Shown here: piece by piece, positions 6,141-14,828 of the stretch
Layout of the letters: the number at the start of each line of letters is the position of its first letter
Numbering within the stretch: the first letter of the stretch is position 1
The notes under the pieces: generated by a model
Seen by the model: only the letters and a program-made list of their open reading frames with translations
Told to the model about the DNA's origin: nothing
Databases searched by the model: none
Assembly: GCA_038253885.1 (NCBI GenBank)
Contig: JBBSGP010000054.1
Coordinates: 1 to 17,222 of the forward strand
DNA: 17,222 bases
Direction: 5' to 3'
DNA from: JALZAQ01 sp038253885
GTDB lineage: Bacteria; Gemmatimonadota; Gemmatimonadetes; Gemmatimonadales; Gemmatimonadaceae
Position numbers and translations under genes: made by a program

Positions 6141-8279
6141 ATGTGCGGGCTCGCCGGGATGGTCAGGCTCGACGGCGGCCACGCCGATCACGAGACTCTC
6201 GTGCGCATGGCGGCGCAGCTCCTTCACCGTGGCCCGGACGACGCCGGTTACTTCGTTGCGGGACCCGTCGGCTTCGGCTTTCGCCGCCTCTCCATCCTCG
6301 ACCTGTCCGACGCCGCGCATCAACCCATGCGCGACATGGAGAGAGGACTCACGCTCGTCTTCAATGGGGAGATCTGGAACTACATCGAGCTGCGCGAGGA
6401 GCTGCGGGGCTTGGGACACGTCTTCACGTCGACGGGCGACACTCAGGTGCTTCTTGCTGCCTATCGCCAGTGGGGACGCGACTGTCTGCCGAAGCTGAAC
6501 GGCATGTGGGCCTTTCTGATTCATGATTCCCGCACCGGAACGGTCTTTGGCTCCCGCGACCGATTCGGGATCAAGCCCCTCTATTTCTACCGCACCCCGG
6601 GCGTGGTTCTTCTCGCCTCCGAGATCAAGGCGATTCGGAACTCGGGACTCTATCGCGGTGGGCCGAACTGGAGCAAAACGTCGCAATTTCTGCACGTCGG
6701 CCGCCTCGATCAGCTGCCGGACAACGGAGAAACCTTCTACTCCGGCATCGAGCAGGTGCCGGCGGGCTCCGCTTTCGCGCTGTCGAGCGACGGACACTGG
6801 GAGGCGTGGCCGTTCTGGTCGATCTCGTCCCTGGAGCGCGAGTCAGTCGAGGACCCCGCGGGGCAGTTCGGCGCGCTCCTCGCCGATTCCGTGCGCCTTA
6901 GACTGCGCAGCGACGTGCCCGTCGGCATCTCGCTTTCCGGGGGAATCGATTCCGTCTCCATCGCGGCCCTCGTGGCTCGGTCCGGGACGCGGGAGGGGAA
7001 CGGGACGCCGCCAGGACGCTTCACGGGCTTTGCCTTCATGGCTTCGGAATTCGACGAGAGCGCACACCTCGAGAGCATTCGTCGCCAGACCGGAATGGAG
7101 CTGCACCGCGTCAATGTCGATCCGCTGCGGCTGTGGGACCAACTGCCGCGCGTGCTCTGGTACCAGGATGAACCGGTCCACTCGTTGACCGCTCTCGTCG
7201 GATTCGAGATCTACCGGGCGGCGGCGGAACGCGGCATTCGCGTCGTGCTGAACGGCCAGGGTGCGGACGAGGTTCTCGCGGGCTATCCGTTCTTCTTCGG
7301 GCACTACTGGCGCACGCTGATCGCGAGCGGACAACTTCGCCGCGCGCGGCGGGAAATCGGGGATTATTGTCGCGTGCACGGCGGCGATGCGGGCGCCCGA
7401 TTTAGGCGCGCGCTGCGTCAAGCGACCCGGTCGGCGCTGCGAGATCTCCTTCCCGTTGACCTCGTGCGCACGCAGCGCCAGGCGCGGGACGGTGGGCATC
7501 CCTGGTTCACCAGAGATTTCACCAAGGCGCTGCCAAGCCCGGACGCGGATGACGTCGGGAACTCGCTCGATGCTGGGCTCTGCCGGGCGACCGAGCGGGT
7601 ACCGCTTCCCCTCTATCTCCGCGTCGAGGACAGGAACGCGATGGCGCACTCGGTCGAGGTGCGGGTCCCCTTTCTCGACTACCGGCTGGTGTCCCTCGCC
7701 TTCAGCCTGCCACTGGAGTGGAAAATGCGCGGACCCTGGAGCAAGTACGTGCTCCGTGAGGCCATGCGCGGCGTGATTCCGGAGTCGGTGCGAACGCGAA
7801 CCGACAAGATGGGCTTTCCGACGCCGGCCGGCCTGTGGTTCCGGGGCTCGCTCTACGATCGGATTCAGGATCTGCTTTCCAGCGGGGCCGTGCGCGAACG
7901 GGGCATCTATAATGTATCCGCTATTCGCCGCGACCTGGAAAAGCATCGCGTCGGCGAACACGACGTGTCGAGTGCGCTCTTCAACGTTGCCCAGTTCGAG
8001 CGCTGGATCGAGCTCGGCGACGGCAGGGAGCGTGGCGGACAGCATTCAAGCGACGCGATGGCCGCAATGGCGAAAAGGCGAGCCTCGGACGCCCCGCTCT
8101 CGGATATGATCAGCTCCAGGACGCCGACAGCCCGCGTTCCTGTTGGGGTGGCCGATTCGCGCTCCACCACGCCCTCGCCTCCTCCTCGCCCCACCGCTCC
8201 AGGGGGATCGCACCCAGCGACCGAGCCAGAGCGGCGGCACTCTGGGGGCGGTCCTTCGGCGCCTTCGCCAGACAGGTGA
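6141..8279 (+). CDS. asnB: Glutamine-hydrolysing asparagine synthetase (AsnB type)
   Basis: Converts aspartate, glutamine and ATP to asparagine, glutamate, AMP and PPi, or is an AsnB-like amidotransferase of a surface-polymer pathway. The N-terminal class II glutaminase begins MCGLAG with the catalytic Cys2 directly after the start, and has FNGEIWNY and RDRFGIKPLYF. The synthetase domain has the PPi loop SGGIDS (266-271), GQGADEVLAGY, HSVEVRVPFLDYRLV and TDKMGFPTP, all intact. An AGGAGG ribosome site lies nine bases before the ATG. Conserved sequence ends near residue 625 (LFNVAQFERWIEL). The remaining 87 or so residues are Pro/Ser/Arg-rich, and the last 170 bases run antisense to the 3' end of the convergent kinase, so the original stop was probably lost. 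The leader carries a T-box-like element. Confidence 0.9.
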   Translation: MCGLAGMVRLDGGHADHETLVRMAAQLLHRGPDDAGYFVAGPVGFGFRRLSILDLSDAAHQPMRDMERGLTLVFNGEIWNYIELREELRGLGHVFTSTGDTQVLLAAYRQWGRDCLPKLNGMWAFLIHDSRTGTVFGSRDRFGIKPLYFYRTPGVVLLASEIKAIRNSGLYRGGPNWSKTSQFLHVGRLDQLPDNGETFYSGIEQVPAGSAFALSSDGHWEAWPFWSISSLERESVEDPAGQFGALLADSVRLRLRSDVPVGISLSGGIDSVSIAALVARSGTREGNGTPPGRFTGFAFMASEFDESAHLESIRRQTGMELHRVNVDPLRLWDQLPRVLWYQDEPVHSLTALVGFEIYRAAAERGIRVVLNGQGADEVLAGYPFFFGHYWRTLIASGQLRRARREIGDYCRVHGGDAGARFRRALRQATRSALRDLLPVDLVRTQRQARDGGHPWFTRDFTKALPSPDADDVGNSLDAGLCRATERVPLPLYLRVEDRNAMAHSVEVRVPFLDYRLVSLAFSLPLEWKMRGPWSKYVLREAMRGVIPESVRTRTDKMGFPTPAGLWFRGSLYDRIQDLLSSGAVRERGIYNVSAIRRDLEKHRVGEHDVSSALFNVAQFERWIELGDGRERGGQHSSDAMAAMAKRRASDAPLSDMISSRTPTARVPVGVADSRSTTPSPPPRPTAPGGSHPATEPERRHSGGGPSAPSPDR

Positions 8280-9771
8280 GCACGATCTCGTCCAGCACCG
8301 GGGGAATGGGGCGCTCCGAGCGCCGGGACGGAGCGTCGGGCTCCGCGCTCAGATGCTTCGCGATCAACTGGTAGCTGTTGTCGGAGTCGAAGACCAGTTC
8401 GCCGGTCAGCAGAAAATAGGTGACGCAGCCCAGCGCGTAGATGTCGGCTCTCCCATCCACGGTCTCGCCGAGAGCCATTTCGGGCGCCATGTAGGCGGGC
8501 GTTCCCGGCGTGACGCCGACAGCTGTCGCCAACGAATGCCTGGCGCTCGACTCCGCCACTGGCTTGACGAGACCGAAGTCGAGCACCTTCACATGATCGT
8601 GCCGCAGTCCGACACGTCCGAGGTGGATGTTCGCCGGCTTGATGTCGCGGTGCACCAGCCCGGATACGTGCGCCTCCTCCAGCGAGTCACAGGCCTGACA
8701 GATGATGTGGATCACGCGGTTCGCTGGCATCGGTCCGTACTCGTGCACGAAGGTCTCGAGATCGAGTCCATCCAGAAGCTCCATGACAAAGTAGAGCGTC
8801 TCGTCATCCGTGACTCCGAAATCGTAGAGCTCGACAGTGTGCGATGACCTCAGGTTGGCGGCCGCCTCGGCTTCGCGCCGGAATCGCTTGACGGCGAGCT
8901 TCGCCGCTTCACCGCCCGCGGCGCCGAGCATTTCCGGCCGGATGAGCTTGATGGCCGCCGGCCGGGCGAGCATCCGGTGGGTTGCCCTGTACACCTCTCC
9001 CATGCCGCCGCGACCGAGAAGCTCCGCCAGCTGATAGCTGCCCATCTCCCTCGCCCGGCCGACATGGCGGCCGAGATTGATCACCACGTGGGATATGACG
9101 ACCGCCACGCCGACCAGTATGTAGTCAGCGTAGTGCATCAGGAGTGCATTTCTCGCTGCGTCCAGCCACGAGCTCCGATCGGCACGGAGGAGGAGCATGC
9201 CGAGGGGATTCATGGAAGCGGCGATGAACCCGGCGACCAGCGTTTTCCGAGGCGTGCTCGGCACGATGGCGGCGAACATGATCACGACTGCGCCGACCCA
9301 GCTGATGACAGGGCGAATCGGCTCGCCGGGCGGCGTGCCCCAGTGGGACATCAGCCCCAGCGCCAGTGCCGTTGCCACCATGTAGGCGAGCCCGACGTCC
9401 AGTATCAACGCGGGGCTCCTGTCGCGGCCGCGGGTGTAGGCGTACAGCGCGAGGGAAACGGCGACACTCGCCGCCGCAATCGCATCCTGCATCCCGAGCC
9501 GCGTGAATGGCACTCTGCCGTGGCTGATCGCCCAAGCGGCCGCATGACCCAGCACCGAGCCCACGACCCAGAGCACCGCCGCAAGGAGCGAGACGATCGC
9601 CAACCGGTGCGAGGCTTCGCGAAGCAGGTCGGGAGGAAGATCGCGCCGCGTACCCCGTGAGCGCTCGACATGGCTCGGCGTGGAACGCGGGACAGGATCG
9701 ATCACGATGGCGATGGACGTGTCTCCTTCAGGGGGTGTGCCTAAGTGGATCGGTCGTCGGGGAGAGCGCAA
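8110..9771 (-). CDS. Membrane-anchored Ser/Thr protein kinase
   Basis: A Hanks-type protein kinase, probably a membrane sensor. The N-terminal half (about 50-235) has six hydrophobic segments (for example LAIVSLLAAVLWVVGSVLG and ILVGVAVVISHVVINLG). The kinase domain (about 243-505) is complete: GRGGMGEVY, the lysine in AAIKLI, a Glu in the following helix, HRDIKPANI near 370, DFG near 398 (VLDFGLVK) and APE near 427 (YMAPEMAL). The topology, membrane region first and kinase last with no PASTA or C-terminal sensor, differs from the PknB pattern. The start is uncertain: 9771 is a TTG with a weak ribosome site, and GTG 9705 is the next option. The 3' end overlaps the extended asnB frame. Targets unknown. 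Confidence 0.88.
   Translation of the reverse strand: MRSPRRPIHLGTPPEGDTSIAIVIDPVPRSTPSHVERSRGTRRDLPPDLLREASHRLAIVSLLAAVLWVVGSVLGHAAAWAISHGRVPFTRLGMQDAIAAASVAVSLALYAYTRGRDRSPALILDVGLAYMVATALALGLMSHWGTPPGEPIRPVISWVGAVVIMFAAIVPSTPRKTLVAGFIAASMNPLGMLLLRADRSSWLDAARNALLMHYADYILVGVAVVISHVVINLGRHVGRAREMGSYQLAELLGRGGMGEVYRATHRMLARPAAIKLIRPEMLGAAGGEAAKLAVKRFRREAEAAANLRSSHTVELYDFGVTDDETLYFVMELLDGLDLETFVHEYGPMPANRVIHIICQACDSLEEAHVSGLVHRDIKPANIHLGRVGLRHDHVKVLDFGLVKPVAESSARHSLATAVGVTPGTPAYMAPEMALGETVDGRADIYALGCVTYFLLTGELVFDSDNSYQLIAKHLSAEPDAPSRRSERPIPPVLDEIVLTCLAKAPKDRPQSAAALARSLGAIPLERWGEEEARAWWSANRPPQQERGLSASWS
8136..8151 (+). repeat. 16-base direct repeat, copy 2 (3' end of asnB/kinase overlap)
   Basis: Exact second copy of the repeat at 6015-6030, in the same orientation. 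Here it lies in the last codons of the kinase (minus strand) and in the nonconserved tail of asnB (plus strand). Sequence outside the 16 bases does not match. Confidence 0.6.
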
Positions 9772-9922
9772 GATCTCGTCCCGACATGGCGCCGACGGGC
9801 GGAGCGGTGAGCGAGAAGTATGCGCAACACCGGCTACTGGTCAGGCAGCGGCTTCCCGAACGCCGCGCGGCGGCACCATGTTAGGTCCGCACCGAATTCT
9901 ACAACGCCCGAGGGCTCGACCG

Positions 9923-10300
9923 ATGAGACCGATATCCCCCGCGGTGAAGTGGCTCGCGATCGCCGCGATACTCGCGACCGGACTGATCCACCTCCTGGAA
10001 GCGAAGGATTCCTTTTCCGAGGCGACCTACAAGGGAGCTCTCTTCGTCGCCAACGGGGTCGGAGCAGCGGCGGCGGCATACGGAATTCGGGGCGAGCGGG
10101 ATTGGGGCTGGTGGCTCGGCTTCCTCATCGCCGCAGGTTCTCTTCTCGGATACGTGGCGAGTCGCACGATCGGACTGCCCGCCCTCCCAGCCGAGCCCGA
10201 TGCGTGGCTGGAACCGATGGGCGTGGCGTCGCTCGTGAGCGAGGCTCTTTTCCTCATCCTGTTCGTGACGTCACGGCGGGCGCGAACGGAAGCGGCGTGA
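9923..10300 (+). CDS. Small four-helix membrane protein of unknown function
   Basis: A 125-residue protein starting MRPISPAVKW with four predicted membrane helices: WLAIAAILATGLIHLL, KGALFVANGVGAAAAAYGI, WWLGFLIAAGSLLGYVASR and VASLVSEALFLILFV, and a short basic C-terminus (SRRARTEAA). Features such as IHLLEAKDSF, YVASRTIGLPALP and WLEPMGVASLVSE resemble small hypothetical membrane proteins common in Actinobacteria and related soil bacteria, but I know no function. The open frame extends to 9680; the ATG at 9923 is preferred because the membrane sequence begins there and the upstream part is noncoding in character. It stands alone between the divergent kinase and the convergent porin. The 150 bases before it hold no recognisable gene. 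Confidence 0.7.
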   Translation: MRPISPAVKWLAIAAILATGLIHLLEAKDSFSEATYKGALFVANGVGAAAAAYGIRGERDWGWWLGFLIAAGSLLGYVASRTIGLPALPAEPDAWLEPMGVASLVSEALFLILFVTSRRARTEAA

Positions 10301-10359
10301 CGTCGTTCTTGTCGCGTTCGCTGTACCCGAGCAGGAAGCGGCCGCAGGACGCGAAGGGA

Positions 10360-11754
10360 TCAGTACCGTACGTTCACGCGCAGTGAACCGACCGCGGCCG
10401 GTCCGCGCGCACGATTGTAGCCCGGATTCTCGATGAGCTGTACGTCGGGGCTCAGCTGCAGATACGAACCGACCTGCGCGCGATAGTATGACTCGACGAT
10501 GAGCTCCCGGCCGTAGTCCAAGGCTCCGTCACCGAGGAGAAAGCCAGTGCCTCCGGCAGCGAGGTATTGGCGGTGCAGCGAGGAGAGGCCGCTCGACAGC
10601 ACCGCGACGGCGAAGCGATCCGACGCGCGCCGCCATCGCACGCCACTCACCTGCAGCCCCGCGCTCGCGTGCGTCTCGACCTCGGCGAATGCGAAGCTCT
10701 CCGTCCGCCCGTCGTTCCAGCCGAGGCGAAGGAACGCTCCCGTCTCGCCGGCGTCGGCAAGGGGCTGCTCCGCATTCAGGCCGGCGCCGTACTTGACCCG
10801 ACCCGGTTGGTCGTCGGCGACGATACTCGGCGTGACGCCAACGGAGCGCGCAGCGGCCAGCACCTTTGCGTAACGCCCCATGCGGGCGTGATTGACGAAG
10901 CCGAGAAGTCGGAGGGTCGGACCATCAGCCATGGGCTGGAGCGTCAACTCGAGATTGTCGCCTCGCGCCAGACGGAGATCCGGATCGAACTTGTTGCCGT
11001 TCGCCTGTGTCGGCATCTGGAAGCTGCCGCCGCGGATCGCCCACCGCGGCGTGACGACAGATACCGCGACTCCATTCGTGTAGCCGCGCGTGTCGGCGGC
11101 AAAGTCCCACGCCGTATTCTGGAAGAGGCCCCAATCCATGAACTGGGTCCGCGTCGAGTTCGCGTAGCGATTGACGTCGAACAGGTCACTGGCCGCGAGC
11201 TTGCCGGCGAAGATCTCGAGCCGTCGTGATGGTTGGGTGCCCGGCATCTGATCCTGCGCGCGCTCGAGCGTGTCGAGCGCCCTCGTCCCTCCACGGTCCA
11301 GCGGATGCGTGTAGCGGGCATAGGCGCGCGCGACGTACGGTCCCTTGCCCAGATCGGCGGTGCCCTGCCGGATGACGTCACCGTTGGTCGGGCCCGCGAG
11401 GCCGACCGCCCTCCCGATGCCGCTGCCCCGCGCCATCTCGACAACGAGGTAGCCTTGAAGGCTCGATCCTAGGGATGCGCCGAGATAGACACCGTACGTT
11501 TGGCTGATCGCGTCATCGCCAGAGGCGATCAAGCTGTTCGCTCCCTCGTATGGGCTGCGAAAGCGGCCGAGATGCTGGCCGGTCACGTTGATCTGGGTGC
11601 CGAGCACGGCAGCGCTCCAGCCAGCCGACCCGCCGGGGGGGTGCGCCGCGCTATCGGGCGCCTGCGCCGGCAGGACGGTGCTCCGCATGGTCCCGGCAGC
11701 ACCCGCGCAGAGCGAGACCCCCGCGAGGGCGCGGCGGAGAAAAAGTCCGGACAT
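10360..11754 (-). CDS. OprB-family carbohydrate-selective porin
   Basis: An outer-membrane beta-barrel porin of about 464 residues, likely for sugars or other small solutes. The N-terminus (MSGLFLRRALAGVSLCAGAA, ending near VLPAQA) is a signal peptide. The OprB hallmark is near mid-protein: DLFDVNRYANSTRTQFMDWG, followed by TAWDFAADTRGY. Alternating strands of barrel type continue to the C-terminus, which ends in VNVRY with an aromatic last residue as usual for barrel proteins. ATG 11754 is chosen since the signal peptide starts there; an in-frame GTG at 11796 would overlap the kinase gene. The porin lies 17 bases after the histidine kinase stop, so the two are probably one transcript. A deleted second copy lies upstream at 13700-14411. 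Confidence 0.85.
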   Translation of the reverse strand: MSGLFLRRALAGVSLCAGAAGTMRSTVLPAQAPDSAAHPPGGSAGWSAAVLGTQINVTGQHLGRFRSPYEGANSLIASGDDAISQTYGVYLGASLGSSLQGYLVVEMARGSGIGRAVGLAGPTNGDVIRQGTADLGKGPYVARAYARYTHPLDRGGTRALDTLERAQDQMPGTQPSRRLEIFAGKLAASDLFDVNRYANSTRTQFMDWGLFQNTAWDFAADTRGYTNGVAVSVVTPRWAIRGGSFQMPTQANGNKFDPDLRLARGDNLELTLQPMADGPTLRLLGFVNHARMGRYAKVLAAARSVGVTPSIVADDQPGRVKYGAGLNAEQPLADAGETGAFLRLGWNDGRTESFAFAEVETHASAGLQVSGVRWRRASDRFAVAVLSSGLSSLHRQYLAAGGTGFLLGDGALDYGRELIVESYYRAQVGSYLQLSPDVQLIENPGYNRARGPAAVGSLRVNVRY

Positions 11755-11771
11755 TGCGGGCACGGACAGAG

Positions 11772-13520
11772 CTACGTCCCACCGCCGTCGAGGCACCGGG
11801 GCAACACCAAGGTGAACGTGCTTCCCACGTCCGGCGTGCTCTCCCCGGTGAGGTCGCCGGCCATCCCGCGCGCCAGATCACGGCTGATCGCCAAACCCAA
11901 TCCGGTCCCCTCGTGCGGGGCATTGAGTCGCCGTTCAATCTGAACGAACGGCGCAAAAACGTCCTCCAGGCGATCGGACGGTATCCCGATCCCAGTATCC
12001 GTCACCCCGATGCGGACGTCCTCGCCGCGCGCCTCGCACATGAGCGTGATCCTCCCGCCATCAGGCGTGAACTTGATCGCGTTCGAGACCAGGTTCAGAA
12101 GAATCTGCTGCAGCTTCTCGTGGTCAGCGCGCACCTTCTCTGTGCCCATGCAGCCCTGGCGATCGAATGTCAGCCCTTTTGCCCGCAACTGCGGTGCAAC
12201 CAGCGGCTCGAGAGTGTCGACGGCCTCGCGCACGGACACGTCCCGAATGCGGTACTCGACGTGTCCGGCTTCGAGCTTGGCGAAGTTGAGCACGTCGTTG
12301 ATCAGGCCCAACAAGTGGCGCTGACTCCGCTGGATGCGGGCCAGCACCTCGCGCTGCGGGTCCGTCACGGGTCCGTGGATCCCCAGATCCAGCAGCTCCG
12401 CGTAGCCGCCAATCGCGTTGAGTGGCGTGCGGAGCTCATGGCTCATCGTCGCCAGGAAGCTGCTCTTTGCCTGGTTCGCCTCTTCGGCCGAGCTCCGAGC
12501 CAGCCGCTCCGCCTCCACGTCCGTGTTCGTCCCGAACCAACGGACCACCTTCCCGTCCACGTAGGTGACAGGTGAGACGCGCGTCAGGAACGGGCGGAGA
12601 CGTCCGTCCGCGCCGCGGAGCGGAAAGGTCATCTCGAACGGCTGCCCCGTCGCGATGGATGCCAGCCAGCGCTCGAGTACCAGGGGAAGTGTGTCCGGGT
12701 CGTGGACGGACTGCCAGCCCCATCCGGTCATGTCGTCGGGCGTGGTGCCCGTGTACTCGTACCAGCGCGCGTTGTACCAGTCGATGAAACCATCCGGCCG
12801 TGCCGTCCATGCCAGCGTCGGGATGGCATCGACCATCCTCCGGAGTTGGCGTTCGTGCTCCTTGAGTGCGGCGGCAGAGGTCTCCGCTTCCTCCGTCCGC
12901 TCCTCGAGCTGGGCGGCGGCTGCTTGTAGCTCTTCGGCCTGCGCCTCGAGCTCCACGGTCTGCTCCTGCAACTGCTCATTCGCGTCTTCGAGCGCAGCTC
13001 GGGACGCTTCACTCTCGGCCAGTAGTCGCTCCACCTCTCGCCGGGCACGCACATGCTCCGTGACATCGGTGCCGTGGGCCATGACCCCCCAGCGGGCACC
13101 ATCAGCGTCGGTGAGCGCCGCGTAGATGAAGTCGACGAATCGTTCCTCGAGCTGCCCCGGGTGGGACCGGGCCAGCGTGACTGGCATCTCTCGACCGACG
13201 AACGGCTCCCCGGTCTCGAGTACCTGGTTGAGCAGCTCTTCGAATCCCTGGCCGCGCACTTCCGGAAGCGCGTCGAACACCGGTCGCCCGATGAGTTCCC
13301 GGGGCCCGACGAGCTGGTAGTAGGCGTCGTTCACCATCTCGAAGACAAAGTCAGGCCCACGCAGAACGGCGATGAACGCCGGCGCGCGCCGGAACACTTC
13401 CTGGAGCCGACCACGCTCCGCCCGGAGCTCGCGGAGCAGATGCTCTCGCTCGCCCTCGAGTTGACGCGCACGCACCTCGTCGGCGCCCGCGATGTCGTCC
13501 TTATGTCCCCGCTTCATCAT
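11772..13520 (-). CDS. PAS-domain sensor histidine kinase
   Basis: A soluble, apparently cytoplasmic sensor kinase of 582 residues. The first PAS domain (about 40-155) is followed by a long Glu/Ala-rich coiled coil (about 158-222), a second PAS domain (about 226-340, PTLAWTARPDGFIDWYNARW), the dimerisation/phosphoacceptor helix with MSHELRTPLNAI (His near 360), and an ATPase domain with N box NLVSNAIKFT, G1 DTGIGI, F box FAPFVQ and G2 GTGLGLAI. All catalytic boxes are intact. No membrane segment is seen, so the ligand is probably cytoplasmic. No receiver domain is attached and no response regulator is encoded in the window, making it an orphan here. The porin 17 bases downstream suggests a link to envelope transport. 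The start is one of two tandem ATGs. Confidence 0.9.
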   Translation of the reverse strand: MMKRGHKDDIAGADEVRARQLEGEREHLLRELRAERGRLQEVFRRAPAFIAVLRGPDFVFEMVNDAYYQLVGPRELIGRPVFDALPEVRGQGFEELLNQVLETGEPFVGREMPVTLARSHPGQLEERFVDFIYAALTDADGARWGVMAHGTDVTEHVRARREVERLLAESEASRAALEDANEQLQEQTVELEAQAEELQAAAAQLEERTEEAETSAAALKEHERQLRRMVDAIPTLAWTARPDGFIDWYNARWYEYTGTTPDDMTGWGWQSVHDPDTLPLVLERWLASIATGQPFEMTFPLRGADGRLRPFLTRVSPVTYVDGKVVRWFGTNTDVEAERLARSSAEEANQAKSSFLATMSHELRTPLNAIGGYAELLDLGIHGPVTDPQREVLARIQRSQRHLLGLINDVLNFAKLEAGHVEYRIRDVSVREAVDTLEPLVAPQLRAKGLTFDRQGCMGTEKVRADHEKLQQILLNLVSNAIKFTPDGGRITLMCEARGEDVRIGVTDTGIGIPSDRLEDVFAPFVQIERRLNAPHEGTGLGLAISRDLARGMAGDLTGESTPDVGSTFTLVLPRCLDGGGT

Positions 13521-13699
13521 GCTGCTTCCCTAATACCCCTGATGCCCCCGCTGCCGGCTTCGCGTGGCGTACTGTCACGTCTCTCCGGAACGACGCCACG
13601 GGACCATCGATCAGGATATGATCCGTGGCCGGACTCTCGTCCGATGGCAACTAGTGCGCCGGGACGCGTGACTTCACGCGCTTTGGGTCGCCCGGCCGG

Positions 13700-14411
13700 C
13701 TACCGTACGTTGGGTCGACTGCTGCCCCCCGCCACTTCTGCCCGGAAATGGCGCGAAGGCCCAACCCATCGTGCGATACGAGCCGGCGCACATCCGCGCC
13801 TGGCAGACAGGATGGCAGGTGGGACTCGGTGTGCAAAGGGTCACGCCAAGCATGGCATCGAAATCGTCGCGAAGGAGCGCGTAACGCTCTATCACCGCAG
13901 CGCTCGCGAGGCGTGGTTCGTCGAAGTGCCGACGCGCTTTGGCCACCGCGTCAAACGGTTGACAGGCACCGCGCATCGTGGCACCGCCGTCGCGATGGAG
14001 CGTATGCTCATTTTTGGGCAGAGCTTCGCGACCTACCTCGTGGACATCGGCGTCCTCGCGACGAATCCCATTCGAGAGGTGTGGCGCCTCCGCAGCGAGG
14101 AGAGACCGCTCGACAGCACCGTCGAGGTAGCCCTGAAGATTCGGTCCGAGGGTCGCGCCGAGATAGACGCAGTAGGTCTGGCTGATCGCCGCGTCGCCGG
14201 TGGCAATCAAGCTGTTCACTCCCTCGTAGGCGCTGCGCAAGCGTCCGAGGCGCTGCCCAATTAGCACGCCAGCCGTCCAGCCAGCGGACCCGCCAGGAGG
14301 ATGCGCCGCGCTGTCCGGCGCTTGCGCTGGGGGGGCGGCGCCCGGAATCGCCAAAGAGGTCAGGGCGAAAAAGGAGATGCCCGCGACGGTAAGCGGGAGA
14401 AGGTGCGTCAC
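13700..14411 (-). pseudogene. Porin paralogue with deleted middle
   Basis: A decayed second copy of the OprB porin at 10360-11754. From a GTG at 14411 it has a signal peptide and then QAPDSAAHPPGGSAGW, SAYEGVNSLIATGD and LQGYL (to 14124), matching the intact protein but lacking six residues (INVTGQ). It then jumps, with a frame change, to a C-terminal piece: 14092-14121 is 29/30 identical to 10575-10604 (VLSSGLSSL). About 840 bases between these points in the intact gene are absent. Next come a recombinase fragment on the other strand and, at 13700, an apparent 3' end (SRPNVR then TAG) resembling the intact end SLRVNVRY. The deletion is seen directly; assigning 13700 as its 3' end is less sure. 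Confidence 0.75.
13881..14081 (+). pseudogene. Tyrosine recombinase (phage-type integrase) fragment
   Basis: The frame reads VTLYHRSAREAWFVEVPTRF, then GHRVKRLTGTAHRGTAVAME, which resembles the N-terminal arm-binding domain of phage-type integrases (a strand-rich region followed by a TGTxxRxxAxxxE helix). It then reads QSFATYLVDIGVLATNPIRE, like the end of the core-binding domain (YLVxxGxLxTNP). The stretch between these, near 14010, is far too short, so an internal deletion is likely. The catalytic domain with its Arg, His and Tyr residues is absent. It is embedded in the debris of the porin pseudogene. The family assignment is by recalled motifs. Confidence 0.5.
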
Positions 14412-14421
14412 ACCCTGGTAA

Positions 14422-14610
14422 TCGGCGCAGCGCCGCGCACGCTGCGGCTGTTCCGAGCATCGCCCCCGCCAGCACATCGCTTGGCCAGTGCTCGTCGAGA
14501 ATGAACCGCGTCTCGCCGACGAGCGCCGTCACCGCGAGCGCGGTGATCGTTCCAGTGGGACGCGGTACGATTCCCGCGCGTTCGAGCAGAGACCCCGCAT
14601 TGGGATTCAT
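14422..14610 (-). pseudogene. PAP2 phosphatase C-terminal fragment
   Basis: Encodes TGTITALAVTALVGETRFIL followed by DEHWPSDVLAGAMLG. The TRxxxxxHxxxD core matches the third PAP2 (phosphatidic acid phosphatase type 2) motif SRxxxxxHxxxD, with the family's HWPSDVLAG and a final helix. The upstream PSGH motif and earlier helices are missing, and the sequence 5' of about 14560 is not recognisable. The end lies next to the signal peptide of the porin pseudogene, so the two were probably neighbours on one strand. From 14611 to 14828 I see no gene. Confidence 0.6.
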
Positions 14611-14828
14611 GCCGGTCGAGCCGACGCCATGCCGATCAGTGAACAAACCAGGCTCTCTCGCCGCCGAGCCGCACCCCGTGTATTGCGCAAGGAAACGGCG
14701 CGCGCGATACTCGCTGGGATCAGACGCACGATGACGGGGACTGGTAGTCTGGCTTCTCGGTTTTCTGGCCCGGTCCGGGGGTCCTCTGCGTCATCGGTTA
14801 TCCATAGCCGCTTCGTGTCCCGACCCGC

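Noticed and set aside
6843..8045. 400-codon open frame antisense to asnB
   Set aside because: It mirrors the codon structure of a clearly conserved asnB, has no recognisable domain and is expected in high-GC DNA.
6141..8279. Lasso-peptide cyclase (AsnB homologue) with the neighbouring ABC exporter
   Set aside because: No precursor peptide, RRE protein or leader protease is seen, the glutaminase domain has its catalytic Cys2, and the ABC gene pairs with DUF1854 instead.
13053..14264. 403-codon plus-strand open frame as a single gene
   Set aside because: Its first part is antisense to the histidine kinase PAS domain and its last part antisense to the porin pseudogene; only 13881-14081 resembles a protein family.
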